The notes: generated by a model not told the origin, from the letters alone. A stretch of 64,000 nucleotides of DNA from Aliiroseovarius sp. M344 (GCF_025140835.1 NZ_CP081153.1:1860001-1924000), one strand, 5' to 3'. Shown: positions 24,686 to 33,792, numbered from the stretch's first letter. Program-made: numbers and translations.

Positions 24686-27487
24686 CTAACCGGGTGGCGA
24701 CGCCAGCACCTCGTCTATGGCAAGGGCGGCGGCCCGCGCCTTATTCTCTAAATCCTCAACCAGTGCCGCCTCACTTTCGGCACCGGTTTCACGCAAGAGC
24801 AAGTCCTGCCCGCCGCGTCCCAGCGCGTCAAGGTCCAACGGACCATCCGACAACAGCTTCGAGGCCGCTTGCAGACGCCACATCAGATCATGACTGTCCG
24901 ACATGGCGCGCCCCTGTGCGTCAGAAAACCACCCCGAAGCGACACCTTGCGCGATTTGGGACGCGGGGTCGCGCGCTGTGTCATGCGACAAAAGCGCGGC
25001 GGCCTGAGCGACCAGTTCCACATCCTGTAGATGGCCAACCCCCAGTTTTGCGTCCAGTGCACCGCCGCCGGTTTTGGCCTCGGCAATTCGGTTGCGCATG
25101 TCGATCACATCGGCCACCACCTTTGCGGGGTCGCGATCGAAGGCCATCACCTCGGCGCGCGCGGCCTCATAGGCGGCGGCCACGCTGTCCGGGCCGGTAA
25201 CGACGCGGGCCCGGGTCAGGGCCAGATGTTCCCAGGTCCAGGCTTCGTCCTTTTGATAGGCGCGGAAGCTGTCGATCGACGTGGCCACCGGGCCCTGCCG
25301 TCCCGAGGGGCGCAGGCGCATATCAACCTCGTATAGCCGCCCTTCCGCCATCGGGGCTGACAGCGCCGTCAGGAAAGCTTGCGTCAGGCGGGCATAATAT
25401 GTGCGGGTCGCCAATGGGCGGCGGCCGTCCGACATGTCTTCGCCTTCAGGGTCATAGATCATGATCAGATCAAGGTCCGAGGTTGCGGTCAGGCTGCGCG
25501 CGCCCAGCGACCCCATGCCAATAATCGCAGCCCCTGCGCCGGGCGGATTGCCATGTTTCACCGCAAAATTATCAACCACCACGGGCCAGATTGCGCGGAT
25601 CACGGCATCGGCCAGATCAGTATATTGGGTCCCGGCTTCACGCGTCGGGATCAGGCCGCGCAACAGGTGCACGCCGATACGGAAGTGCCATTCTTTCATC
25701 CAGCGCCGCGTGCCATCCAGCCGTGCCTCGTAATCCGGCAAGGTCTCTAATCGGGCAACGAGCTGTGCGAACAGCGCTTCCGCGCCGGGCCAGTCTTCAA
25801 AAAATCCGCCGCCAATGACGGCGTCCAGCACCTGTGCATTGTGACCCAGATAAGCGGCCAGCGCGGGGGCTGTGGCGGCGATGTCGACGATCAGATCCAC
25901 CAGTGTAGGGTTCGCTTCGAACAGCGAAAACAATTGTACCCCGGCAGGCAGGCGCGACAGGAACCCATCGAATTGGATCAGCGCGTCATGCGGGCGTGGG
26001 GCATCCGCCAGACGGGCCAGCAGGTCCGGTTTCAGCCGGTTGAAAATCTCAACCGCGCGGGCAGACCTCAGGCAGGGATAGGTTTCCCAGCGACGCACAA
26101 TTTCGGCCTCTGCCTGGTCCAGTTCGCGCGTGTCGGCCGCAGTCCCGTCTGGCGCAAAGAAGCCCTCGGTGACCGAGTGCACCTCGGCCAAGGCGTCGTG
26201 GATGCGCGATTTCAGGGCACCTGTGTCCCCTTCCCCCATCATCCGCGCCAGCCGATCAAATCCGCCCTCGGTCGACGGCAGCTTGTGTGTCTGCGTGTCC
26301 CGCATCATCTGAACGCGGTGTTCAACTTCGCGGTGGAACCGATAGTGACCCGTTAGGATTTGCGCCACGTCATCAGGGATCCAGCCCTTGCTGGCCAAAG
26401 CTGCAAGCCCGTCGACCGTGCCACGCTGGCGCAGGCCCTCATCCCGTCCTCCGGCAATGATCTGCCGTGTTTGGGTGAAAAACTCGATTTCGCGAATGCC
26501 GCCGCGCCCAAGTTTCATGTCATGGCTGTCGAGCGTGATATCACCATGCAGCCCTTTGTGTTCACGAATGCGCAGGCGCATGTCATGGGCATCTTGAATG
26601 GCCGCAAAATCCAGATGTTTGCGCCAGATAAACGGTCTGAGCCGGGTCAGATAGGCATTGCCCGCCGCGATGTCGCCGCCACATGGGCGGGCTTTGATGT
26701 GGGCCGCGCGTTCCCATGTTCGTCCAAGGCCTTCATAATACCGCTCGGCCGCCTCCATCGAGACGCAGACAGGCGTCACTGCCGGATCGGGGCGCAGCCG
26801 CAGATCGGTGCGGAACACATACCCATCCGCCGTCAGCTCGGACAGCATTGCGCTCATCTTGCGGGTGGCGCGGATGTGGCTGGCGCGCGCCTCGTGGAAG
26901 TCATCACCTTCAAATTTGCTGTCATCAAACAACATGATCAGATCGATATCCGAGCTGTAATTCAGTTCATGCGCGCCCATCTTGCCCATCGCCAGCGCCA
27001 CCATGCCGCCCGAATTCACGATGTCATCTTCGGTCATCCCGGGCAGCTTGCCGCGCCGGATTTCCTGCCCGACCTGAAATTGCATGGCCGTGTTGGTCGC
27101 TCGGTCCGCCAGATCAGTCAATGCACCCGTGACCTGTTCCAGACAATACACCCCAGCCAGATCAGCAAGCCCGGCCAGCAAGGCCACGCGCTGTTTGGCG
27201 ATACGCAAACTTGCACGTAAGGCGCTGTCGCTGGCTTCGGTCGCCACAATCTCGGCCAGAGCGGCCGCGATCGCATCCTCGGGGGCACCAGCCAACGCGG
27301 TGCGTAGCCAGTCGGCCTGTTTCTCCATCAACCCCTTCAGATAAGGCGCGCACCCTGCGGTCCCTGCCAACACCTCGCGCAGGTCCGGCGATAGATCCGC
27401 GAACAGCGCCTCAATCTCGGCCGCCGGTTCGGCTTCGAAGGCAATGGGACAACGGGTGATGCGGTTGGTAAAGGAGGTGTGACTCAT
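24686..27487 (-). CDS. glnE: Bifunctional glutamine-synthetase adenylyltransferase/deadenylyltransferase
   Basis: The 933-residue protein adenylylates and deadenylylates glutamine synthetase in response to PII. Two nucleotidyltransferase-like domains are visible. The first has Y-S-S-D-I-D-L-I-M-L-F-D, R-L-R-P-D-P and the block K-L-G-R-G-G-I-R-E-I-E-F-F-T-Q. The second has T-S-D-L-D-L-I-M-I-Y-D and M-R-L-R-P-S-G-R-Q-G-P-V-A-T. ATG at 27487 gives the normal family length; the frame is open 45 codons further upstream but overlaps the region before the divergent YbaK gene. It is divergent from that gene with a gap of about 130 bases. Confidence 0.96.
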   Translation of the reverse strand: MSHTSFTNRITRCPIAFEAEPAAEIEALFADLSPDLREVLAGTAGCAPYLKGLMEKQADWLRTALAGAPEDAIAAALAEIVATEASDSALRASLRIAKQRVALLAGLADLAGVYCLEQVTGALTDLADRATNTAMQFQVGQEIRRGKLPGMTEDDIVNSGGMVALAMGKMGAHELNYSSDIDLIMLFDDSKFEGDDFHEARASHIRATRKMSAMLSELTADGYVFRTDLRLRPDPAVTPVCVSMEAAERYYEGLGRTWERAAHIKARPCGGDIAAGNAYLTRLRPFIWRKHLDFAAIQDAHDMRLRIREHKGLHGDITLDSHDMKLGRGGIREIEFFTQTRQIIAGGRDEGLRQRGTVDGLAALASKGWIPDDVAQILTGHYRFHREVEHRVQMMRDTQTHKLPSTEGGFDRLARMMGEGDTGALKSRIHDALAEVHSVTEGFFAPDGTAADTRELDQAEAEIVRRWETYPCLRSARAVEIFNRLKPDLLARLADAPRPHDALIQFDGFLSRLPAGVQLFSLFEANPTLVDLIVDIAATAPALAAYLGHNAQVLDAVIGGGFFEDWPGAEALFAQLVARLETLPDYEARLDGTRRWMKEWHFRIGVHLLRGLIPTREAGTQYTDLADAVIRAIWPVVVDNFAVKHGNPPGAGAAIIGMGSLGARSLTATSDLDLIMIYDPEGEDMSDGRRPLATRTYYARLTQAFLTALSAPMAEGRLYEVDMRLRPSGRQGPVATSIDSFRAYQKDEAWTWEHLALTRARVVTGPDSVAAAYEAARAEVMAFDRDPAKVVADVIDMRNRIAEAKTGGGALDAKLGVGHLQDVELVAQAAALLSHDTARDPASQIAQGVASGWFSDAQGRAMSDSHDLMWRLQAASKLLSDGPLDLDALGRGGQDLLLRETGAESEAALVEDLENKARAAALAIDEVLASPPG

Positions 27488-27620
27488 GCCTGCAAATTGC
27501 GCATTGGGCGGGGGCGGGTCAACTGGCGACTGCGATCTGCGGCAATTGTGCCGGTTGGCCCTTGCCCACGGCATGTCATTGGTTAACGTGCCCCCAATCC
27601 GAACTGAAAAGGACCAAGAC

Positions 27621-28094
27621 ATGTCGAAAAGCCTGAAGCGCGTACAGACTGCCCTGATCGACCTTGGACTTAAGACCGAGATTCACGAGATGGCGGACGG
27701 CACCCGCACCGCCGCCGATGCGGCCCAAGCTGTGGGGTGCGAGATTGATCAGATCGCCAAATCGATCATCTTTCGGGGCCTACGCAGTGGGCATGTGGTT
27801 CTGTTTTTGACGGCGGGCGGTCATCAGGTTGATGCGGACAAGGCTTCGGCGCTGGCGGACGAGCCGTTGGGCAAGGCGGACGCCAAGCTGATCCGGGACG
27901 AGACCGGCTTTGCGATTGGTGGTGTTTCGCCGGTGGGACTATTGCAACCGGTGCGGGCCTTTTATGATCCGCGCCTGCTGGCTTTTGATAAAGTTTGGGC
28001 GGCAGCAGGCACACCGCGCCATGTGTTTGCGGCCCCACCCAACGAGCTCATTCAAGCCTGCGGCGCGCAGCTCGGCGACTTCGTCACCCGCTGA
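27621..28094 (+). CDS. YbaK/EbsC-family aminoacyl-tRNA deacylase
   Basis: A 157-residue single-domain YbaK/ProX-type trans-editing protein. I-A-K-S-I-I-F-R-G, with the conserved Lys that contacts tRNA, and G-F-A-I-G-G-V-S-P-V-G, the substrate-loop motif, are both present. Members hydrolyse mischarged tRNAs such as Cys-tRNA(Pro) or Ala-tRNA(Pro). The ATG at 27621 follows AAAAGGA and starts just before the conserved domain. It stands alone, divergent from glnE. Confidence 0.88.
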   Translation: MSKSLKRVQTALIDLGLKTEIHEMADGTRTAADAAQAVGCEIDQIAKSIIFRGLRSGHVVLFLTAGGHQVDADKASALADEPLGKADAKLIRDETGFAIGGVSPVGLLQPVRAFYDPRLLAFDKVWAAAGTPRHVFAAPPNELIQACGAQLGDFVTR

Positions 28095-28138
28095 CCAGCA
28101 TCCAAAGACGTCGTCTGCGGGTATGAGGGATATTCGTC

Positions 28139-28180
28139 ACTTGCATATGCAAGTTATGCTTGCCCATCTTGCAAATGCAA
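28139..28180. promoter_or_regulatory. Tandem TTGCA-type palindromes before cytochrome b561
   Basis: ACTTGCATATGCAAGT at 28139-28154 is a perfect 16-base palindrome. TTGCAAATGCAA at 28169-28180 is the same core with one change, 28 bases downstream. Both lie 38-79 bases before the cytochrome b561 start, where a dimeric regulator would act. The regulator family is not assigned. Confidence 0.5.
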
Positions 28181-28217
28181 CTATCATGCGCTGAAACACT
28201 TGGTTCAGGAGACCATC

Positions 28218-28748
28218 ATGACCCGATATCACCCTACCCTCGTTGCCCTGCACTGGATCCTTGCCATAATGATCATCGTCGCCTTGGTCATGGGGGGGCA
28301 GGTCTTGGCCGCCTTACCCAATGACAGCCCCGATAAAATGTTCAGCCTGCGCGCGCACATGTCTATCGGACTGATCATTGGCATCTTGATGGTGGCACGG
28401 TTGGTAACACGCGTGAAAACCCAACATCCACCGAAAGCGGATACAGGTAACGCCCTGCTGAACATGGGCGGGCAAGTCGCGCACTGGGCACTATACGCCT
28501 TCGTCCTTCTTATGGTCGCCAGTGGCATCGGCATTTCGGTCACTGCGGGACTGCCCGGCATTGTTTTCGGTGGATCAGGCGCTCCGTTGCCTGAAACATT
28601 CAACGATCTGGCACCCCGAGCGGCGCATGGCATCATCTCAAAGCTGCTGGCTTTGACGATACTGGCCCATATTGCGGGTTGGCTATACCACCAATTCGTC
28701 CTGAAAGATGGCCTGATCAGCCGCATGTGGTTTGGCAACCGGACCTGA
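28218..28748 (+). CDS. Cytochrome b561 family protein
   Basis: A 176-residue four-helix membrane cytochrome of the bacterial b561 type. Histidines in the helices (A-L-H-W-I-L-A early, R-A-H-M-S-I-G in helix 2, V-A-H-W-A-L-Y in helix 3, and I-L-A-H-I-A-G-W-L-Y-H in helix 4) are the expected ligands for two b hemes. It should transfer electrons from ubiquinol at the inner membrane, in E. coli CybB to molecular oxygen. ATG at 28218 follows CAGGAG; an in-frame TTG at 28200 is less likely. A Rho-independent terminator follows. Tandem palindromes upstream suggest specific regulation. Confidence 0.9.
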   Translation: MTRYHPTLVALHWILAIMIIVALVMGGQVLAALPNDSPDKMFSLRAHMSIGLIIGILMVARLVTRVKTQHPPKADTGNALLNMGGQVAHWALYAFVLLMVASGIGISVTAGLPGIVFGGSGAPLPETFNDLAPRAAHGIISKLLALTILAHIAGWLYHQFVLKDGLISRMWFGNRT

Positions 28749-28772
28749 TCCGGACCCACACACGCCAGAAAG

Positions 28773-28797
28773 AGCCGCCTTTAGGGGCGGCTTTTTT
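28773..28797 (+). terminator. Rho-independent terminator after cytochrome b561
   Basis: AGCCGCC and GGCGGCT form a seven-base-pair stem around a six-base loop, followed by six T residues. It lies 24 bases after the stop codon of the cytochrome gene. Confidence 0.88.
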
Positions 28798-28883
28798 GTT
28801 TGATATCAATGCTTTAAAAAAATAATGTAAAAAACTTTCACATTAAGACTTGATGCGGAGCCGGAAATACCCACATCTTAATC

Positions 28884-28902
28884 ATGTGAAAGGCATTCAC
28901 AT
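28884..28902. promoter_or_regulatory. Palindrome ATGTGAA-N5-TTCACAT before the DUF2852 gene
   Basis: Seven-base arms are perfectly inverted around AGGCA, ending 26 bases before the start codon. A further half-site, TTTCACATT, occurs at 28836-28844. CTTTCACATTAAGA (28835-28848) is also nearly inverted relative to 28876-28892. This looks like an operator or a 5' UTR hairpin; the cognate protein is unknown. Confidence 0.42.
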
Positions 28903-28928
28903 TCAACACCAACCAACGGAGACCTACC

Positions 28929-29456
28929 ATGAACACCGCCGCACAAACCGACTTCCCTGCCGCAACGCGCGGCTGGTTTTCGCGAAGCGAAGCATGGCTG
29001 GACGAGCGCGGCAAAGGCGCTTGGGTCGCGGCCATGGTCATCAGCTTCATCTTTTTCTGGCCCGTTGGGCTGGCCCTTCTCGCCTATATGATCTGGAGCA
29101 AACGCATGTTTTCGAAATCTTGCAGCCACCGCCGGTCAACCGAAACCACCGCATGGAAAGACGCACGCTACGCCCGTCGCCATGGGTTCTCGACCTCAGG
29201 CAACACAGCGTTTGACGCCTATAAAGCAGAGACACTGCGCCGCCTGATGAGCGAACAGGAAGCCTTTGAAGCCTTCCTTGAGCGCCTGCGCGCCGCCAAA
29301 GACAAGTCCGAGTTCGACCAGTTCATGGACGAACGCGTCAGTGCCGCCCAATCGGCCCGCGACGAGGCATATGATGAAGACTACGATCAAGACGACGTAG
29401 ACGACATCGAAGTGCTGGACGAACCGGCCCGCGACAAAAAGAAGAAAAAGTCGTAA
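28929..29456 (+). CDS. DUF2852 family membrane-associated protein
   Basis: A 175-residue protein recognised as DUF2852 from the block G-K-G-A-W-V-A-A-M-V-I-S-F-I-F-F-W-P-V-G-L, a single membrane helix at about 30-54. The cytoplasmic part contains a helical segment (about 95-145) rich in charged residues. The tail is acidic (D-E-D-Y-D-Q-D-D-V-D-D) and ends in a run of lysines. The family is common in Rhodobacterales and has no established function. GGAG precedes the ATG. It lies between the cytochrome b561 terminator and a pair of hairpins before the RDD gene. Confidence 0.8.
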   Translation: MNTAAQTDFPAATRGWFSRSEAWLDERGKGAWVAAMVISFIFFWPVGLALLAYMIWSKRMFSKSCSHRRSTETTAWKDARYARRHGFSTSGNTAFDAYKAETLRRLMSEQEAFEAFLERLRAAKDKSEFDQFMDERVSAAQSARDEAYDEDYDQDDVDDIEVLDEPARDKKKKKS

Positions 29457-29464
29457 ACCAGTCG

Positions 29465-29519
29465 CTGACACCTTTGCGGGTGTCAGCCCTGCCCCACCCG
29501 GCCCGTTTTTTGGGCCGGG
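29465..29519 (+). terminator. Tandem hairpins after the DUF2852 gene
   Basis: CTGACACC (29465-29472) pairs with GGTGTCAG (29479-29486). CCCGGCCC (29497-29504) pairs with GGGCCGGG (29512-29519) around a T-rich loop. Neither has a clear T tail, so termination may be incomplete and allow read-through into the RDD gene. Confidence 0.45.
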
Positions 29520-29555
29520 CATTGCGCTGAACACCACAAGAAAACAGGACCCAAA

Positions 29556-30044
29556 ATGTCTGACTTCCCCCACGCGTTCCAAGGCGACACACACGGCCGC
29601 GGCCCCTATTGGGGCTTGCCTGATCCCGTGACGCAAGCCGAGTTCTATCAGGACGTGACATTCAAACGACTGCTGGCTTGGTTGATCGATGTGATTTTGA
29701 TTGTTGCCCTGTGCCTGCTGATCAGCCTGTTGACCTTTGGTATCGGCTTCTTTCTTTGGGGTCTCATCTATCTGGCCGTCAGCTTTACCTATCGGGTCAC
29801 CACACTGACCAGCCAGTCTGCCACCCTTGGTATGCGTCTGACCGCGATTGAGCTGCGCAACCACCGTGGTGAAAAGTTCGACCGCACGACTGCTGCACTG
29901 CACACACTGGGTTTTTTCGTGTCGATGTCGACAGTGGCTGTCCAGATGATCTCTATCGTCATGATGTTCACCACGCCGCGCGGACAAGGTCTGGTTGACA
30001 TGATGTTGGGAACAGCCGCCGTGAACCGCACCGCTGGCCGCTGA
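29556..30044 (+). CDS. RDD family membrane protein
   Basis: A 162-residue protein with the RDD domain: F-K-R-L-L-A-W-L-I-D-V-I-L-I at the start of the first helix, where the signature Arg and Asp are seen. A hydrophobic hairpin (about 47-80) follows, then S-A-T-L-G-M-R-L-T-A-I-E-L-R, and a final hydrophobic segment ending in Q-G-L-V-D-M-M-L-G-T. Three to four membrane segments are likely. RDD proteins are inner-membrane proteins, some linked to ion transport, but most are unassigned. AGGA precedes the ATG. It may share a transcript with the DUF2852 gene. Confidence 0.85.
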   Translation: MSDFPHAFQGDTHGRGPYWGLPDPVTQAEFYQDVTFKRLLAWLIDVILIVALCLLISLLTFGIGFFLWGLIYLAVSFTYRVTTLTSQSATLGMRLTAIELRNHRGEKFDRTTAALHTLGFFVSMSTVAVQMISIVMMFTTPRGQGLVDMMLGTAAVNRTAGR

Positions 30045-30165
30045 CCCTGAGTCAGATGCAGAAATGGCGCCACAGAGCACCATATTTACCTTACTTCTAT
30101 CAGGGACTTGCCCGCTCTGGCAGTCCACGCTAACTTTCTAAGACCAACACAACTTCGAAAGTGTC

Positions 30166-31017
30166 ATGCGCCATACTTTACCGCTTGCACCACAGTTCTA
30201 CGTAACCGCGCCGCAGGAGTGTCCCTACCTGGATGGCCGGATGGAACGAAAGTTGTTTACGGCCTTGCAGGGCGAACACGCCAGCACGCTGAATGACACC
30301 CTGTCCAAACAAGGGTTCCGTCGGTCGCAAAACGTTCTTTACCGCCCCTCTTGCGCAGATTGTTCAGCCTGTTTGTCAGCGCGCATTCGCGTGGCTGACT
30401 TTGTGCCAAGCAAAGGCCAACGCCGTGCCGTCAAACGCAACAATGATCTGGAACGGCGCGCGCGTGCACCGTGGGCCAGTGAAGATCAATATGACCTGTT
30501 CCGCAGATATCTGGACAGCCGCCACGCGGATGGCGGCATGGCCGATATGGATGTGTTCGAATTTGCCGCGATGATCGAGGAGACCCCGATCAAAAGCCGG
30601 GTCATCGAGTATTCGGAACGGGGCGCGGACCAAGATCCCGGTGACGAACCCACGGGTCCGTTGCGTGCCGTTTGCCTGACTGACGTTTTGGATGATGGTC
30701 TGTCGATGGTCTATTCCTTCTATGATCCCGATCGCAGAAAGACCTCGCTTGGCACTCATATGATCCTGGATCACATCCAGATCGCCCGTGAGGCCGGGCT
30801 TCCTTATGTCTATCTGGGCTATTGGGTGCCCGGCAGTCCGAAAATGAACTACAAATCCACATTCTCGGCATTGGAAATCTATCGTGGGGGGGAATGGTCC
30901 CCACTGCACGGGGACGAGGATTATGCGTCGGAATTACACCCCCTGTCGACCGATCCGATTGCCGAGCAGGTTGCCAGCATCACACTGCCGGACACTGTTC
31001 GGCCGGTCAGTAGCTAA
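30166..31017 (+). CDS. bpt: Aspartate/glutamate leucyltransferase (arginyltransferase family)
   Basis: The 283-residue protein is a bacterial protein transferase of the ATE1-related family that adds Leu to N-terminal Asp or Glu, marking proteins for ClpS-ClpAP degradation. Conserved blocks are [14 protein letters not shown] near the N-terminus, the cysteine pair in [15 protein letters not shown], and the C-terminal [17 protein letters not shown]. Length is normal. It stands alone upstream of the ilvB leader. Confidence 0.93.
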   Translation: MRHTLPLAPQFYVTAPQECPYLDGRMERKLFTALQGEHASTLNDTLSKQGFRRSQNVLYRPSCADCSACLSARIRVADFVPSKGQRRAVKRNNDLERRARAPWASEDQYDLFRRYLDSRHADGGMADMDVFEFAAMIEETPIKSRVIEYSERGADQDPGDEPTGPLRAVCLTDVLDDGLSMVYSFYDPDRRKTSLGTHMILDHIQIAREAGLPYVYLGYWVPGSPKMNYKSTFSALEIYRGGEWSPLHGDEDYASELHPLSTDPIAEQVASITLPDTVRPVSS

Positions 31018-31181
31018 GGCCCAGAGCACAGCTTTTCCCGTTCCTAGCACCCACTTCGCCATTCTGCCAATCACCGCGCAATCTGGCCGCCGATTTTCGA
31101 TAATTGCGCCAAAACACCCACAAGCAGGCCGAAAATTTCAAAATTTTCGTGGCTGCGACACTTTATTCACCCATTTCGCGG

Positions 31182-31208
31182 TTGACGCCCCTCCGCCCCA
31201 CTCATAAT
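31182..31208 (+). promoter_or_regulatory. Probable promoter of the ilvBN leader transcript
   Basis: TTGACG (31182-31187) and CATAAT (31203-31208) are separated by 15 bases; a 17-base spacing would give TAATGT instead. Either would start transcription about 60 bases before the leader peptide. The assignment is by motif only. Confidence 0.45.
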
Positions 31209-31274
31209 GTCGCGCCCACGTAAGCATGAAGCCCCGCAAGAAGCGCGGGCAGGCACGACAAAGGAAATGTTGCA

Positions 31275-31322
31275 ATGGGCAGCGTCCTCGTACTTGTAAG
31301 GAAATGGCGCATGGGCCGGTAA
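31275..31322 (+). CDS. ilvB leader peptide
   Basis: A 15-codon reading frame encodes [15 protein letters not shown] and ends with TAA. Five consecutive codons specify Val-Leu-Val-Leu-Val. AAGGAA lies eight bases before the ATG. The frame is placed directly before an antiterminator/terminator pair and the acetolactate synthase genes. This is the classic arrangement for attenuation by charged tRNA-Val and tRNA-Leu, known for ilvB operons. Stalling at the Val/Leu codons would leave the following strand free to form the antiterminator. Confidence 0.85.
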   Translation: MGSVLVLVRKWRMGR

Positions 31323-31371
31323 CGGAACCATATTGGATCCCCATGCGCCCCCGAAAATCGGGGGCTTTTTT
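31306..31371 (+). promoter_or_regulatory. ilvBN transcription attenuator
   Basis: The Rho-independent terminator is GCCCCCGA (31347-31354), loop AAA, TCGGGGGC (31358-31365), then six T. The competing antiterminator is GGCGCATGGG (31306-31315), inside the leader peptide, which pairs perfectly over ten bases with CCCATGCGCC (31340-31349). It takes away the base of the terminator's 5' arm. A ribosome finishing the leader would cover 31306-31315 and allow termination; one stalled at the Val/Leu codons would not. The mechanism is inferred from this geometry. Confidence 0.85.
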
Positions 31372-31401
31372 GTGAATAACGCACGTGGAACGGAGAGAGT
31401 G

Positions 31402-33156
31402 ATGACACGTCAGATGACCGGAGCGAAAATGGTGGTACAGGCCCTGAAGGATCAGGGTGTCGACACAGTATTCGGCTATCCGGGGGGCGCTGTCCTACCG
31501 ATTTATGACGAGATCTTTCAGCAAAATGACATCCGTCACATTCTGGTGCGTCATGAACAAGGTGCTGTGCATGCGGCCGAAGGCTATGCGCGCTCGACTG
31601 GCAAGCCCGGCGTCGTTCTGGTGACGTCCGGCCCCGGCGCCACCAACGCGGTGACCGGCCTGACCGATGCGCTGCTGGATTCGATCCCGATTGTTGTGCT
31701 GACCGGACAGGTGCCAACCTTCATGATCGGCACAGACGGATTTCAGGAAGCCGACACGGTTGGCATCACCCGCCCCTGCACCAAACATAACTGGCTGGTG
31801 AAAGAGACCGACAAACTGTCGGAAGTAATTCATCAGGCGTTTCACGTTTCGACCGCCGGTCGTCCTGGACCCACTCTGGTCGACATCCCGAAAGACGTGC
31901 AGTTCGCTACGGGCACCTACACCCCGCCCGCGAAAGCGGACACCAGCCACTATACGCCGCAAGTCCGCGGCGACATCGACGCGATCACCGAATTGGTGGC
32001 CGCGATTGAAACCGCCAAACGGCCGATTTTTTATACCGGCGGCGGCGTGATCAACTCAGGGCCCGAGGCGTGCCAATTGCTGCGCGAACTTGTCGACGCG
32101 TCTGGCATCCCGATCACCTCGACCCTGATGGGATTGGGAGCCTATCCGGCCACTGGCGAACACTGGCTGGGGATGTTGGGCATGCACGGGCTTTATGAAG
32201 CCAACATGGCGATGCATGATTGCGACCTGATGATCTGCGTCGGCGCGCGGTTTGACGACCGGATCACCGGACGTATGGATGCGTTCAGTCCCGGCTCGAA
32301 AAAGGCGCATATCGATATTGATCCAAGTTCGATCAACAAGGTCATCCATGTCGAGATCCCGATCATCGGCGATGTCGGCCATGTGCTTGAAGACATGCTG
32401 AAAATCTGGAAAGCCCGCGGGCGTAAAACCAACGCCGACGCGCTGTCCAAATGGACCGCTCAAATCAGCGAATGGAAAGGGCGTGATTGCCTTGCCTATA
32501 CCGGCAACGACAAGGTGATCCAGCCACAATACGCGATGGAACGGCTTGAAGCGCTGACCAAGGACAAGGACCGCTATGTTGCGACAGAAGTGGGTCAGCA
32601 CCAGATGTGGGCCGCCCAGTTTATGGGGTTCGATGCACCGAACCGTTGGCTGACGTCGGGTGGGTTGGGCACGATGGGCTATGGCCTGCCCGCCTCGCTT
32701 GGTGCGCAGATCGCACACCCGGATGCGTTGGTGATCAACGTCGCAGGTGACGCAAGCTGGCTGATGAACATGCAGGAAATGGGCACGGCTGTTCAGTTCC
32801 GCGCGCCGATCAAGCAATTCATCCTGAACAACGAACGTCTGGGTATGGTGCGCCAGTGGCAAGAGCTGCTGCACGGCGAGCGGTATTCACAAAGCTGGTC
32901 GGAAAGCCTGCCGGACTTCGTGAAACTGGCCGAGGCCTTTGGGTGTAAGGGGCGGCAAGTTTCCGACCCCGCAGAACTGGACGACGCCATTCAGGAAATG
33001 CTGGATTTCGACGGTCCGTTCATTCTGGACGTGCTGGTTGAAAAACACGCCAACTGCTTCCCGATGATCCCATCGGGCGAGCCGCACAACAAAATGCTTT
33101 TGGGCGAAGCCGAGACGCAAGGCGTCATTGGTTCCTCAGGCGCGACGCTGGTTTAA
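31402..33156 (+). CDS. ilvB: Acetolactate synthase, large (catalytic) subunit
   Basis: The 584-residue thiamine-diphosphate enzyme condenses pyruvate with pyruvate or 2-oxobutyrate, the first common step to Val, Leu and Ile. Visible features are [15 protein letters not shown] (N-terminal), R-H-E-Q-G-A with the cofactor-activating Glu, the FAD-binding central domain with [10 protein letters not shown], and the ThDP/Mg block [11 protein letters not shown]...[11 protein letters not shown] at 31402 follows GGAGAGAG; a TTG further upstream overlaps the attenuator and is not credible. It is followed after 13 bases by ilvN. Confidence 0.97.
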   Translation: MTRQMTGAKMVVQALKDQGVDTVFGYPGGAVLPIYDEIFQQNDIRHILVRHEQGAVHAAEGYARSTGKPGVVLVTSGPGATNAVTGLTDALLDSIPIVVLTGQVPTFMIGTDGFQEADTVGITRPCTKHNWLVKETDKLSEVIHQAFHVSTAGRPGPTLVDIPKDVQFATGTYTPPAKADTSHYTPQVRGDIDAITELVAAIETAKRPIFYTGGGVINSGPEACQLLRELVDASGIPITSTLMGLGAYPATGEHWLGMLGMHGLYEANMAMHDCDLMICVGARFDDRITGRMDAFSPGSKKAHIDIDPSSINKVIHVEIPIIGDVGHVLEDMLKIWKARGRKTNADALSKWTAQISEWKGRDCLAYTGNDKVIQPQYAMERLEALTKDKDRYVATEVGQHQMWAAQFMGFDAPNRWLTSGGLGTMGYGLPASLGAQIAHPDALVINVAGDASWLMNMQEMGTAVQFRAPIKQFILNNERLGMVRQWQELLHGERYSQSWSESLPDFVKLAEAFGCKGRQVSDPAELDDAIQEMLDFDGPFILDVLVEKHANCFPMIPSGEPHNKMLLGEAETQGVIGSSGATLV

Positions 33157-33169
33157 GGAGGGTCTGAAT

Positions 33170-33736
33170 ATGTCTGCACTTAAGATCAAAAAAGGCTCGT
33201 CACGCAAATCGGCCTATGACCTGCGGGACCCAAATTCGGACGTGATCGAGCGTCATACGCTGGCGATCATCGTCGACAACGAAGCGGGCGTGCTGGCGCG
33301 CGTGATCGGCCTTTTTGCGGGCCGTGGATATAACATCGAAAGCCTGACCGTGGCCGAGGTGGACCACCTGGGCCACCTGTCACGGATCACCATCGTTACC
33401 ACCGGAACGCCTGCCGTGATCGAACAGATCAAAGCCCAGCTTGGCCGGATCGTTCCGGTTCATGATGTCCACGACCTGACCGTCGAGGGGCCCGCCGTGG
33501 AGCGTGAATTGGCGCTGTTCAAAGTCGAAGGATCTGGCGACAAACGGGTCGAGGCGCTGCGCCTCGCGGATATTTTCCGGGCCAATGTGGTCGATTCGAC
33601 GCTGGACAGCTTCGTCTTCGAAATAACTGGAACAACAGAGAAAATCTCGGCTTTCTCTGAACTTATGCGCCCGTTGGGCCTGATCGAAGTTGCGCGCACC
33701 GGTGTTGCAGCATTGTCGCGCGGTGAAAAAGGTTAG
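33170..33736 (+). CDS. ilvN: Acetolactate synthase, small (regulatory) subunit
   Basis: The 188-residue regulatory subunit has an N-terminal ACT domain (about 28-105: L-A-I-I-V-D-N-E-A-G-V-L-A-R-V-I-G-L-F-A-G-R-G-Y-N-I-E-S-L) and a C-terminal ACT-like domain (about 110-185). It stabilises IlvB and gives feedback inhibition by valine. AAGGAGG overlaps the ilvB stop region and lies eight bases before the ATG at 33170, which settles the start. Confidence 0.97.
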   Translation: MSALKIKKGSSRKSAYDLRDPNSDVIERHTLAIIVDNEAGVLARVIGLFAGRGYNIESLTVAEVDHLGHLSRITIVTTGTPAVIEQIKAQLGRIVPVHDVHDLTVEGPAVERELALFKVEGSGDKRVEALRLADIFRANVVDSTLDSFVFEITGTTEKISAFSELMRPLGLIEVARTGVAALSRGEKG

Positions 33737-33761
33737 CACTCTTCAAGCCACCTTGGTTTAA

Positions 33762-33792
33762 GCCCGCCATGGTTCCATGGTGGGCGTGCTTT
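33762..33792 (+). terminator. Probable terminator after ilvN
   Basis: A long perfect hairpin (GCCCGCCATG and CATGGTGGGC, one G-T pair, loop GTTC) is followed by GTGCTTTC. The T tract is short, so termination strength is uncertain. It lies 25 bases after the ilvN stop. Confidence 0.6.

Noticed and set aside
31267..31299. Alternative leader frame starting at ATG 31267
   Set aside because: It encodes ten residues without Val or Leu enrichment; the frame at 31275 has the better spacing and the five Val/Leu codons.
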